This document shows positions 1 to 6,725 of a stretch of DNA of 11,350 nucleotides, piece after piece. The stretch lies in NCBI GenBank assembly GCA_041674345.1, contig JBAYVY010000086.1:1-11350 (forward strand), given 5' to 3'. Position numbers and translations under genes: made by a program. Positions within the stretch are counted from its first letter, which is position 1; the number at the start of each line of letters is the position of its first letter. The notes beneath the pieces are model-generated. The model did not search any database, was not told where the DNA came from, and worked only from the letters and a program-made list of their open reading frames with translations. The stretch is from JBAYVY01 sp041674345. GTDB taxonomy: Bacteria; Planctomycetota; Phycisphaerae; Phycisphaerales; Zrk34.

Positions 1-1
1 C

Positions 2-667
2 CGCAAGCTCGTCGTCGCCGCGAAAAAATCGAAGAAGATGATCATGTGCGCGATGTGCGTGCGGTTCTGGCCCGGCTGGGACTGGCTGAAGGACGCGGTG
101 GCGAACAAGACCTACGGCAAGGTGGCGTCGGCGTATTTCCGCCGCGTGGCGAACCATCCCGGCGGGAAGTTTTACAGCGACGGCAAGCGTTGCGGCGGCG
201 CGGCGCTGGACCTGCACATTCACGACACCGATTTCGTGCAGTACTGCTTCGGCAAGCCGAAGGCCGTGCAGAGCTTCGGTTATCGCAAAATCACCAGCGC
301 GATTGACCATATCGTCACGCGCTATGACTACGGCGAGAAAGGCCCGATGATCGTCGCCGAGGGCGGCTGGGCGATGGCGGCGGGCTTCGGTTTCAAGATG
401 CAATACACGGTGAATTTCGCCGATGCGACGGCGATTTTCGATCTGGCCGCGGCGAACCCGCTGACGCTGATTCGTGGCGGGAAAAGCGAGCCGGTGGCAT
501 TGCCGGCCGGCATGGGTTACGAACACGAAATCGACTACCTGATCGGGTGCATCGCATCGGGGCGTAAGCCGAAGAGGGTCACGCTGGACAGCGCGGCGAT
601 GAGCGTGGCGATCGTCGAGGCGGAAGTCAGGAGCGTCGCCGGCGGCAAGCGCGTGGCGATTCGGTGA
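2..667 (+). CDS. Gfo/Idh/MocA-family oxidoreductase, 5' partial
   Basis: This is the C-terminal 221 codons of an NAD(P)-dependent sugar-type dehydrogenase; the frame is open to the left edge, so the Rossmann domain (GxGxxG) and most of the EKP region lie outside the window. The visible part starts with RKLVVAAKKSKK and MCVRFWPGWDWLKDAV, the usual stretch after the EKP motif where the family reads 'vaq..RfwP.w..lk..v'. Next comes GGAALDLHIHDTDFVQYCFGKP, which corresponds to the conserved 'GGGaLxDlgiHdiD' catalytic/binding segment, and then an alternating beta-sheet C-terminal domain ending in VAIR-stop. The first ATG in view (38) is internal, not the real start. Substrate cannot be told. It is convergent with the cvpA-like gene and is probably unrelated to the minus-strand operon. 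Family assignment is firm; the specific reaction is unknown. Confidence 0.85.
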   Translation, partial: RKLVVAAKKSKKMIMCAMCVRFWPGWDWLKDAVANKTYGKVASAYFRRVANHPGGKFYSDGKRCGGAALDLHIHDTDFVQYCFGKPKAVQSFGYRKITSAIDHIVTRYDYGEKGPMIVAEGGWAMAAGFGFKMQYTVNFADATAIFDLAAANPLTLIRGGKSEPVALPAGMGYEHEIDYLIGCIASGRKPKRVTLDSAAMSVAIVEAEVRSVAGGKRVAIR

Positions 668-669
668 AA

Positions 670-690
670 GCGATGAGCGATGAGTGATGA
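670..690 (+). repeat. three-unit heptamer tandem repeat
   Basis: GCGATGA, GCGATGA and GTGATGA follow each other without spacers just after the stop codon of the oxidoreductase gene. The period of seven matches that of the repeat cluster between pilT and the GspE-like gene, although the unit sequence differs. No function is evident. Confidence 0.6.
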
Positions 691-695
691 GGGGA

Positions 696-745
696 AGGGT
701 GGTTGGATTTCGCGTGATGGCGCGATCCACCGACCCTCTATTTTC
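696..745 (+). terminator. candidate terminator hairpin between convergent genes
   Basis: The arm AGGGTGGTTGGATTTCGCG (696-714) can pair with CGCGATCCACCGACCCT (721-737) across a 6-nt loop. CGCG, GGAT and AGGGT pair exactly, with a TT bulge and two mismatches. A CTATTTTC tail follows. It lies 30-80 nt after the oxidoreductase stop and before the converging cvpA-like stop, where a terminator is expected. The run of T is short, so intrinsic termination is plausible rather than certain. The remainder of the gap up to 838 shows no gene. Confidence 0.4.
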
Positions 746-838
746 GTGGGCCTTTGAAAAACCGGCATCAACCACGGTCTGCCGCCGAGGCCGGCGTCAT
801 CCCGTGCTTGAATCGAAGTTTCGCGGAGGTTGCGTGTA

Positions 839-2491
839 TCAGGGGACGGAGAGGTTGACGGGTTGGGTTTCGGCGGAACCGACTTTGAATTGGGTGAGGC
901 GGATGTTGCGATCGACGCGGAAGTAGAGGTAGAGTTCCTCGCCGTCGGCCAAGCGGTCGATATCGATTTCCTTCATGGTTTGGATGAGGGAAGTGGTGTC
1001 GATTTTCAGATAGATCATTCCGGCGGGGTTCCAGCGGCAGTAGCCGATGGCGTAATACCTGCTGCCGGAATCGGAGACGAGCATGGGGGCCTGGAACTGG
1101 CCGGCCAGTTGCATCGCCTTGCCGTACATGGAGCGGGCGCGTGCGTCGGCCATTTTGATGCGGACGATGGCCTGGTTGTCGCCGTGGGAGATGTGATTGA
1201 TCGCCAGGTTGCGGTCCACGCGCTCACCGGTGTCGATTTGAATCTGTCCCTCGGCGGAGACGATGTTTTGCCCTTCAGTGCGGACGTTATTGGCGCGGCT
1301 GTTGAGCCAGTTGTCGCTGAGTACGACCGGCAGGGTGTCATCGACTTTGATCTCGGCCCCTTCCATGCCGGCTCCGAGACCGTGACCCGATTCCATCCCC
1401 CCGTCCGCGGAAGTTGTCGGGGTTTTGGGAGCGACCGCGGGTTTCCATTGCACGGCGGCGAGCCATTGATCGACTTGTGCCGGGGCGGGCTTGGTGTCCG
1501 GGATCGGCAGGCGAAGCTGCTTGATACGCAGGTATTTGGGCGTGAGCCCCGCGGGGACTTCAAAGAGCCAGTCGATGTCGGCTTCGGCGGCGGAGCCGGT
1601 GCGGGCGTATTCGCCGGTGAGCATCAGCGTGCCGAAGTCTTTGTTGAGGATGTAACCGAAGGGGGAAATCATTTGGGCCTGGCCGTCGGCGTCATGGACC
1701 AGGAGCATGACCTGAGAAGGGCCGGCGGTGAAGATGCCATCGTTGTCGGCCGCGCCGGCGAGGTTGCCGCTGCCGGCGAGATTGAGTTGGGTGGCGACGG
1801 CGATGACGCCGGCGTTGGATTTGGGCCGCAGGTCGGCGGGCAGTGTTTTGGGGTCGAGGTCGATTTTTCGCGTGAGGGAGACGTTGGCGGGGCGGAGCGA
1901 GAGGCGTGCGAATTCCCGCCCGGATTGGCGGAACGCACCGGCGGCTTGGACCAAGCTGGGCTGAGTCTGCGAGAGGGGGGGGCCGCTGAATGGAGAGAAC
2001 GCTCCGCCGCTGAGCGTGGTGAATACCGCATCGGCGAAGTCGTCGGCACCGAGCCAGAGATGTTGATTGCGGGTGAGTTTGCCGGCTTGTGTGGTCCAGG
2101 GTTCGTAACCACCGAGTCCGCAACCGCCGACGAACTGGACGCCGATGAGGATGAAACCGGCGGTGAGCAGACCGATGACCAGGCCGATGGCTCCACCGGC
2201 GATGGAATTGACCAGTTGGGGGAAATCGACATTGCCGGGCACGGCGAAGTCGATGGCGGTTCGCAGCAGGAGCAGGAAGATGACGAACGGCGCGAGCAGG
2301 CCGACGCCCCAGGCGTATTCGGGCATCCGGTCGATGAGGTAGCCGATCGCCAGTGGTTCCCACGCGGCCAGCGCCAGTGTGCCTGCGCACAGCAGCGAGA
2401 CCAGATGGAGCAAGGCGCTGAACAAGCCCTGTGTGCTGAACCAGAAGACGGCGAGCAGAATGAAAACGATGACGAGCAGGTTGGTAATCAT
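839..2491 (-). CDS. CvpA-family membrane protein with long C-terminal domain
   Basis: A 550-residue protein. The first 120 residues contain four hydrophobic helices (about 2-18, 22-42, 61-78 and 95-120), with the small-residue-rich IAGGAIGLVIGLLTAGF typical of CvpA/colicin-V-production proteins, which are normally only about 160-220 residues long. The remaining 430 residues are soluble, predicted beta-rich, and match no family I recognise. They include a segment rich in P, T, S and G around residues 355-375 and a C-terminal beta-strand pattern (YYAIGYCRW, LYLYFRVDR). The start ATG at 2491 is only 13 nt after the stop of the GspE-like gene, so the two are almost surely co-transcribed. No good Shine-Dalgarno is visible, which suggests translational coupling. 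Known CvpA proteins are linked to colicin V export, envelope integrity and surface traits; the role here is inferred only. The CvpA call for the N-terminus is good; the C-terminal function is unknown. Confidence 0.75.
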   Translation of the reverse strand: MITNLLVIVFILLAVFWFSTQGLFSALLHLVSLLCAGTLALAAWEPLAIGYLIDRMPEYAWGVGLLAPFVIFLLLLRTAIDFAVPGNVDFPQLVNSIAGGAIGLVIGLLTAGFILIGVQFVGGCGLGGYEPWTTQAGKLTRNQHLWLGADDFADAVFTTLSGGAFSPFSGPPLSQTQPSLVQAAGAFRQSGREFARLSLRPANVSLTRKIDLDPKTLPADLRPKSNAGVIAVATQLNLAGSGNLAGAADNDGIFTAGPSQVMLLVHDADGQAQMISPFGYILNKDFGTLMLTGEYARTGSAAEADIDWLFEVPAGLTPKYLRIKQLRLPIPDTKPAPAQVDQWLAAVQWKPAVAPKTPTTSADGGMESGHGLGAGMEGAEIKVDDTLPVVLSDNWLNSRANNVRTEGQNIVSAEGQIQIDTGERVDRNLAINHISHGDNQAIVRIKMADARARSMYGKAMQLAGQFQAPMLVSDSGSRYYAIGYCRWNPAGMIYLKIDTTSLIQTMKEIDIDRLADGEELYLYFRVDRNIRLTQFKVGSAETQPVNLSVP

Positions 2492-2504
2492 GTCGATGTT
2501 CGTG

Positions 2505-4157
2505 TTAAGCGTTGGTCGGTTTGGCGGGGGATTCGCCGGTGCCCAGAGCGCGCATGACTTCGCTGATGCTGGTTTCGCCGTTGACCACCTTGGCCAGGGC
2601 GGCTTCCTGGAGCCAGAGCATGCGGTTTTTCCGCAGGTGCGCCCGCAGCGCGCCGGTGTCGCCCTTGCGGAGCAGATTACGGGCTTCGTCGTCGAACACC
2701 ATCACTTCAAAGGCGGCGGTGCGTCCGCGGTAGCCCAGTCCCTTGCAGTTGGGGCAGGGCTGTTCCTGATTGTTGGTCGTGACCTTGCCGGACGATTTGT
2801 AGAACTGCCCGATGCGATCGGCCGGCAGATTCAGCTTCCGCAACATCCCCGCGTCCGGCTGATACGCCACGCGGCAGGTCGGGCAGAGCCTGCGAACCAG
2901 CCGCTGGCATGTGACGGCCCGCAAGCTGTCGGCGGCGAGATTCAGATCGCCGATCGCCTTGGCCCACATCTTCAACGCGGCGAACGTGTCCTCGGCCTTG
3001 ATACCGACGTACAAACGTTTGTGATCCAGCGCGGCCTTCGCGGCGATCTGGGCCGTCTCCTGGTCCGGCACCTGCGACAGCATCATCACCGCCGGGTCGC
3101 GCAGCAACAGTGAACTGAGCGACTTGGCCCAGCCCTCTTCCTTCGGCTCGTGCTGGGTCACGCCTTCGAGGTCCAACTCGATCGGCTCTTCCAGCGAGTG
3201 AATATCCATCAGGTACGGATCATGCTGCGTCAGCAGGGCGTACAGCGTCACCGTCCGCCCCTCGTCGGACGGCGCGGTCACCAGCACCAGCCCTTCCGAA
3301 TCCCGCAAGACCGGCTTGAGTTGCTCGATCTGTCCCTCAAGCAGGCCCAGATGGTCGAAGCCGATCAGCAGTTGTTGGTGCGGGTCGAACTCGATGCTTG
3401 CGGTGACGCCGCGCGTCGAACCGGCGGTGTTCACACGCAAATCGTGCAACGCATATTCGCCCAGATCGATCTTGCACTTGCCGACCTGCTTTTTCCGGCG
3501 ATCGGCGACGTCCATCGCGCATTCGCCCTTGAGATAATCCAGCACGGCCAACGCTTCGGTCTGCGTCGGCGAATCCAGCCGCATGTTCACGCCATCGACC
3601 GACAACTGGCAGACCGCGCCTTCGCCACCGACGGCCAGTTCCAGTTTTTGCGCGTGGCGGGACAACGCCGATTCGAGCAGGGTTTCGAGTTTCAGGTGGG
3701 CCGCGTGTTGCGGGGTGTCTTCCAGGGGCACGGGTTTGAAATCGCTGCTGGTTTTCGATCCCATCGCCACGAAACGGAGCAACGTCTGCCGCGACGCGGC
3801 CCTGGCGCGGCCGGCCAGCAGAAAGTTCCGAAAAAACGCCATTGACAGATGCCACTGTTCCGAAGTCGGCACGGACAGGTTGCGGGTCTTGGTATATGCG
3901 ACGCCCGCGCCGATCATCAGCATCAGGCACAGCAACATGCCGATGATGTAGATCGGAATGATGAACCACAACAAAAAGCCCAGCGCGGCGGCGGCGACGG
4001 TCATGCCGTTCAGCGATTGCCGCCTGAGCATGAAATAGGCCGCGTCCTTGTCGAGCTTCGACGCCCATCGCCCCCATGCCGCCAGCACCGCCATCATCAC
4101 CAGCGGCTTGACGATGCTCATCGGAATGACCGTTTCAACTGCGAACGTGGTTAGCAT
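2505..4157 (-). CDS. membrane-anchored GspE/PilB-like pseudo-ATPase
   Basis: A 550-residue T2SS/T4P ATPase relative with an unusual N-terminus: a hydrophobic helix near 14-28 and a tight helical hairpin near 52-86, where true PilB/GspE proteins are soluble. The GspE core follows from about residue 150. Landmarks align but key residues are lost. Walker A, normally GPTGSGKTTTLYA, reads APSDEGRTVTLYA at 295-307 (Lys to Arg, Gly lost). The Walker B region, normally DPDIILVGEIRD, reads DPAVMMLSQVPD at 354-365 (catalytic Glu to Gln362, Arg to Pro). The His box, normally GHLVLSTLHTND, reads HKRLYVGIKAED (His lost). The Asp box reads EEPIE (323-327). The tetracysteine zinc site typical of PilB/GspE is kept: C425, C428, C468 and C471. 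Start ATG 4157 has GAGG nine bases upstream. It lies between pilT and the cvpA-like gene on the same strand. It most likely binds or scaffolds partners rather than hydrolysing ATP (inference). An intact, selected reading frame argues against a pseudogene. Confidence 0.85.
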   Translation of the reverse strand: MLTTFAVETVIPMSIVKPLVMMAVLAAWGRWASKLDKDAAYFMLRRQSLNGMTVAAAALGFLLWFIIPIYIIGMLLCLMLMIGAGVAYTKTRNLSVPTSEQWHLSMAFFRNFLLAGRARAASRQTLLRFVAMGSKTSSDFKPVPLEDTPQHAAHLKLETLLESALSRHAQKLELAVGGEGAVCQLSVDGVNMRLDSPTQTEALAVLDYLKGECAMDVADRRKKQVGKCKIDLGEYALHDLRVNTAGSTRGVTASIEFDPHQQLLIGFDHLGLLEGQIEQLKPVLRDSEGLVLVTAPSDEGRTVTLYALLTQHDPYLMDIHSLEEPIELDLEGVTQHEPKEEGWAKSLSSLLLRDPAVMMLSQVPDQETAQIAAKAALDHKRLYVGIKAEDTFAALKMWAKAIGDLNLAADSLRAVTCQRLVRRLCPTCRVAYQPDAGMLRKLNLPADRIGQFYKSSGKVTTNNQEQPCPNCKGLGYRGRTAAFEVMVFDDEARNLLRKGDTGALRAHLRKNRMLWLQEAALAKVVNGETSISEVMRALGTGESPAKPTNA

Positions 4158-4177
4158 GAATGTCGTGCCTCAATGAT

Positions 4178-4268
4178 GATGTTCCATGTGCGATGTTCCA
4201 TGTGCCATGTTATTTCCACCGGGCCGTTTCGCCTCACATCGCACATCACACCTCTGACATTGCACATT
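4178..4268. repeat. oppositely oriented heptamer repeat clusters between pilT and the GspE-like gene
   Basis: On the + strand, 4178-4212 reads GATGTTC CATGTGC GATGTTC CATGTGC CATGTTA, five 7-bp units; the 14-mer GATGTTCCATGTGC is perfectly duplicated at 4178-4191 and 4192-4205. On the minus strand, 4231-4268 holds AATGTGC, AATGTCA, GATGTGC and GATGTGA in the same phase. As a result ATGTGCGATGT (4186-4196) and ACATCGCACAT (4236-4246) form a perfect 11-bp inverted repeat with a 39-nt loop. The cluster fills almost the whole 114-nt gap. It could fold in the polycistronic RNA and tune expression of the downstream gene, or it may be a neutral expanding short repeat comparable to cyanobacterial STRR heptamers. 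Confidence 0.8.
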
Positions 4269-4271
4269 TCC

Positions 4272-5411
4272 TCATCCCGTTCCCGTCTTGATCCCCTTCA
4301 GCCGCATCTTCAACTCGTCGGGGTTGTGCGCGTTGGCCAGCGCGACGCGGGGGTGAATGTACTCTTTCTCCACCAACTGGACAAGATAACTGGTGAAGTC
4401 GATCATGCCGTCGGACTGCGCCGAACGGATCACATCGCCCAGTTCCGCCTCCCGGCCGTCGCTGATGTATTTCTCCACCACCGGCCCGTTGACCAGCACC
4501 TCCACCGCCGGCACACGCGGAATGTCGTCCCGAATCGTCGGCAGCAATTTCTGGTAAATGATCGCCTGAAGGTTCTTGGAAAACAGATCGCGGATCAGAT
4601 CGCGCTCCTCCGGCGGAAACAAATTGTAAATGCGCCCGAACGCCTGCGGCGCGCTGCTGGCGTGAATCGTGCCGAACACCAGATGCCCCGTCTCCGCCGC
4701 GTGAACCGCCGCCTCGAACGTTTCCCGGTCCCGCAATTCGCCGACCAGCACCACGTCCGGCGTCTCACGCACCAAGGCCCGCAACGCCTCCGCGAAGTCC
4801 GGCACGTCCACGCCCACCTCCCGCTGATTAATCAGCGACTTGGCGTCCTTCAAAATGAACTCGATCGGGTCTTCAATCGTCACGATGTGGCATGGACGGG
4901 TTTCATTGATCTGCTGAAGCATCGACGCGATGGTCGTGCTTTTGCCGCTGCCGGTGATCCCCGCCAGCAGCACCAATCCCTGCCTCGCCTCGGCGATCTT
5001 CGCCAGCACCGGCGGCAGATGCAGTTGCTCGTAGCTGAGTATCTCGCTGGACACCCGCCGGGCCGCCAGCGATATCCGTCCGCGCGTCTGAAAAACATTC
5101 ATGCGGAATCGGTTGTCCGCGTCGAAGTCGTAAGCCATATCCACCGACCCGTGCAGATTGAAATGTTCTTTTTGCGACGGGCTGAACATCGACATCGCCG
5201 CTTCTTCCAGTTCCTGTTGCGTGAACGGCTGGGCGTCCAGCGCACGCAGTTCGCCGCGCAACCGGATACGCGCCTGCGCCCCGGCCTTGACGATCAAGTC
5301 GCTGGCCTTGTGCTTGATCGCCGCTTCCAGGAACTTGCGAAGCCGCGTCTGTTCCACACGCTGTTCCGCGTGATCCGTGCTGATCGGCTGATGTTCAACG
5401 GGATGACTCAC
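4272..5411 (-). CDS. pilT: PilT/PilU-type pilus retraction ATPase
   Basis: A 379-residue hexameric secretion-type ATPase that in type IV pilus systems powers retraction at the inner membrane. All hallmarks are intact, numbering from the GTG start: Walker A GITGSGKST (151-159), Asp box EDPIEF (180-185), Walker B DVVLVGELRD (219-228) and His box GHLVFGTIHA (242-251). The N-terminal PAS-like domain starts with LRKFLEAAIKHKASDLIVKAG, as in PilT. The C-terminus lacks the canonical AIRNLIRE motif of PilT (it has DVIRSAQSDGMIDF), so it may be PilU-like or a lineage variant. I chose GTG 5411 because GGAG lies seven bases upstream and a start further up (TTG 5465) would add 18 residues unlike the family. 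It sits between the STAS-like gene and the GspE-like pseudo-ATPase. No pilin or platform genes are in view, so actual pilus retraction is inferred. Confidence 0.88.
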   Translation of the reverse strand: MSHPVEHQPISTDHAEQRVEQTRLRKFLEAAIKHKASDLIVKAGAQARIRLRGELRALDAQPFTQQELEEAAMSMFSPSQKEHFNLHGSVDMAYDFDADNRFRMNVFQTRGRISLAARRVSSEILSYEQLHLPPVLAKIAEARQGLVLLAGITGSGKSTTIASMLQQINETRPCHIVTIEDPIEFILKDAKSLINQREVGVDVPDFAEALRALVRETPDVVLVGELRDRETFEAAVHAAETGHLVFGTIHASSAPQAFGRIYNLFPPEERDLIRDLFSKNLQAIIYQKLLPTIRDDIPRVPAVEVLVNGPVVEKYISDGREAELGDVIRSAQSDGMIDFTSYLVQLVEKEYIHPRVALANAHNPDELKMRLKGIKTGTG

Positions 5412-5418
5412 ACAGGTA

Positions 5419-5422
5419 CTCC
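5419..5422 (-). promoter_or_regulatory. ribosome binding site deciding the pilT start
   Basis: On the minus strand GGAG is followed by seven bases and then GTG AGT CAT. This favours the GTG at 5411 over the in-frame TTG at 5465. Confidence 0.55.
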
Positions 5423-5485
5423 ATATGATTGGATGATTCCGACCTGTCGTGTGATGACGAATCAATCAACAACTGGCGGAGATTT

Positions 5486-5827
5486 TCAACCCGCGGCGCG
5501 CTTGTCGGGAGGGCGGCCGGCATCTTGTGATGCCGCCAATTCGTCGCTCAAAGCGGTTTCCAAAATCACGGCGAGTTCCGGCGGGACGTTGGTGAAAATC
5601 AAACGATCGATCACGCCCGGCCCGAATCTGCGAATGACGCCCGCGAAAAACAAACGGGCGCCCGATGGAGAAGTCGCCTGAACATCACGGAAATTCAATT
5701 CAACATTCCGGTGTTCGACAAGCAGCGCGGCCGCCTGATGGACGACACGCGACGCCTCGGGCTTGGCCAGCGCGTAAGGCGGCTCGCCGCAGTATTCCGC
5801 GATCAGGATGGAAACGGAATTATCCAA
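5486..5827 (-). CDS. STAS-like (DUF4325-type) small regulatory protein
   Basis: About 113 residues from the TTG at 5827; an alternative GTG at 5869 gives 127 and a 50-nt overlap with the gene upstream. The sequence AEYCGEPPYALAKPEASRVVHQAAALL, then VELNFRDVQATSPSGARLFFAGVIRRFG, then DRLIFTNVPPELAVILETAL follows the pattern of the STAS-like DUF4325 family: an N-terminal 'flls R.eA..va..ll' helix, a 'v.lDF.gv...s.sfa.elf' strand-loop-helix, and a final 'i...n..p.v..vi..al' helix. Such proteins are often encoded beside GHKL ATP-binding proteins, as here. TTG 5827 is preferred because GGGAG lies eight bases upstream and the start overlaps the stop codon of the ATPase gene by eight bases, an arrangement suited to translational coupling. 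The role, probably partner or target of the upstream ATPase, is inferred. Confidence 0.7.
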   Translation of the reverse strand: MDNSVSILIAEYCGEPPYALAKPEASRVVHQAAALLVEHRNVELNFRDVQATSPSGARLFFAGVIRRFGPGVIDRLIFTNVPPELAVILETALSDELAASQDAGRPPDKRAAG

Positions 5828-6725
5828 ATCGAAGTCTCCCGCCAGCCGGCCCGGGTTGAATCGCAACACGAAATCCGCTCAAAAACAATGATACTTCAAC
5901 GGCGGTTCCTTGCCAGTATGGAATGGATTCATAACGCACACCTTGGCTGTCACGTATTCTAATCGTATTGCCGGATGCGAGTATGAAACGACCGAATGTT
6001 GACTGGACAATCGTATCAATCTGATACAAGCCCAATCCGAAATTGATGGGATCCCCCGACGGATCGCGGCGATAACTGGCGCCGGATGTTCCCTTCTTGC
6101 ACGCGATGTCGAGGGATGTCCGATCATCCAGTCCCGTGAATTCCGCGTTTTCCGAAAGCGACTCGCGGATGCCGCGCCCGTAGTCCGTGATCGCGACATT
6201 ATAGCTGCGTTCTCCGCCTTGCTCCGAAGTTGATTGCGCGACCGCGAATCCCGGCTTCTGCGCGTGATCCATGACGTTGCGGATGCTTTCCTCCAGACAG
6301 GTGAAAAAATCGTTGTAGATGTGCCGTGCGTGATGAACGACGATTTTGGAGAGATTCTTGGCCACGGCGGTGGAATCGGTTTCCCATCTGATTCGTGTCA
6401 GGCGGGCGAACGCCAGGTTTTCATCCCGCCGTGAAAAATCCTCCGCGGCAAATTTCCCAAACACCCGAAACAGGTCCATGTCCTGAAAATAACGAAAGGC
6501 GCGACAATGTTGTAAATCAGCGTTCAACCATTGAACCGCGTGTGTCTGCCGGATCATTTCCACCAATGTCGCCAGCCCGGTCAGACCGGAAGCATGGACC
6601 CAGTCCACCTGTCCCAGATCAATCGCATGAATCCCTGTGCCGCCAGGAAATTGTTGCCCCAACGCTCGGCAAAGATTGTGAAAATGGAGTTGTTTGGGCA
6701 GAACCAAGGTATTGGCCGGATTCAT
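5820..6725 (-). CDS. STAS domain fused to GHKL (HATPase) ATP-binding domain
   Basis: 301 residues with two parts. Residues about 5-95 look STAS-like: a strand IHAIDLGQV, then the loop WVHASGLTGLATLVEMIRQ, like SpoIIAA-type proteins. Residues about 125-285 form a GHKL ATPase: N box CLEESIRNVMDHA (143-155, with Glu and Asn150), G1 box DYGRG (181-185), G2 box NFGLGL (228-233) and a G3-like GTAVEV (273-278). There is no dimerisation/phosphoacceptor His helix, no sensor and no transmembrane segment, so it is not an ordinary sensor kinase; it resembles an RsbW/SpoIIAB-like kinase or switch ATPase carrying its own STAS domain. The start ATG overlaps the hisF stop (ATGA), and the stop overlaps the STAS-like gene, so the pair is tightly coupled. 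The domain reading is good; target and signal are unknown. Confidence 0.75.
   Translation of the reverse strand: MNPANTLVLPKQLHFHNLCRALGQQFPGGTGIHAIDLGQVDWVHASGLTGLATLVEMIRQTHAVQWLNADLQHCRAFRYFQDMDLFRVFGKFAAEDFSRRDENLAFARLTRIRWETDSTAVAKNLSKIVVHHARHIYNDFFTCLEESIRNVMDHAQKPGFAVAQSTSEQGGERSYNVAITDYGRGIRESLSENAEFTGLDDRTSLDIACKKGTSGASYRRDPSGDPINFGLGLYQIDTIVQSTFGRFILASGNTIRIRDSQGVRYESIPYWQGTAVEVSLFLSGFRVAIQPGPAGGRLRFG

Noticed and set aside
830..2557. 575-codon plus-strand open frame opposite the cvpA-like gene
   Set aside because: Its translation is a low-complexity run of D, E, G, Q and V with no recognisable domain, as expected antisense to a GC-rich gene; the minus strand has clear TM helices and operon spacing.
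4178..4268. Heptamer cluster as a CRISPR array
   Set aside because: Units are 7 bp with no unique spacers; there are no cas genes.
4173..5681. 502-codon plus-strand open frame opposite pilT
   Set aside because: Rich in H, R, Q and L and directly complementary to a textbook PilT with all motifs; it also crosses the intergenic repeats.
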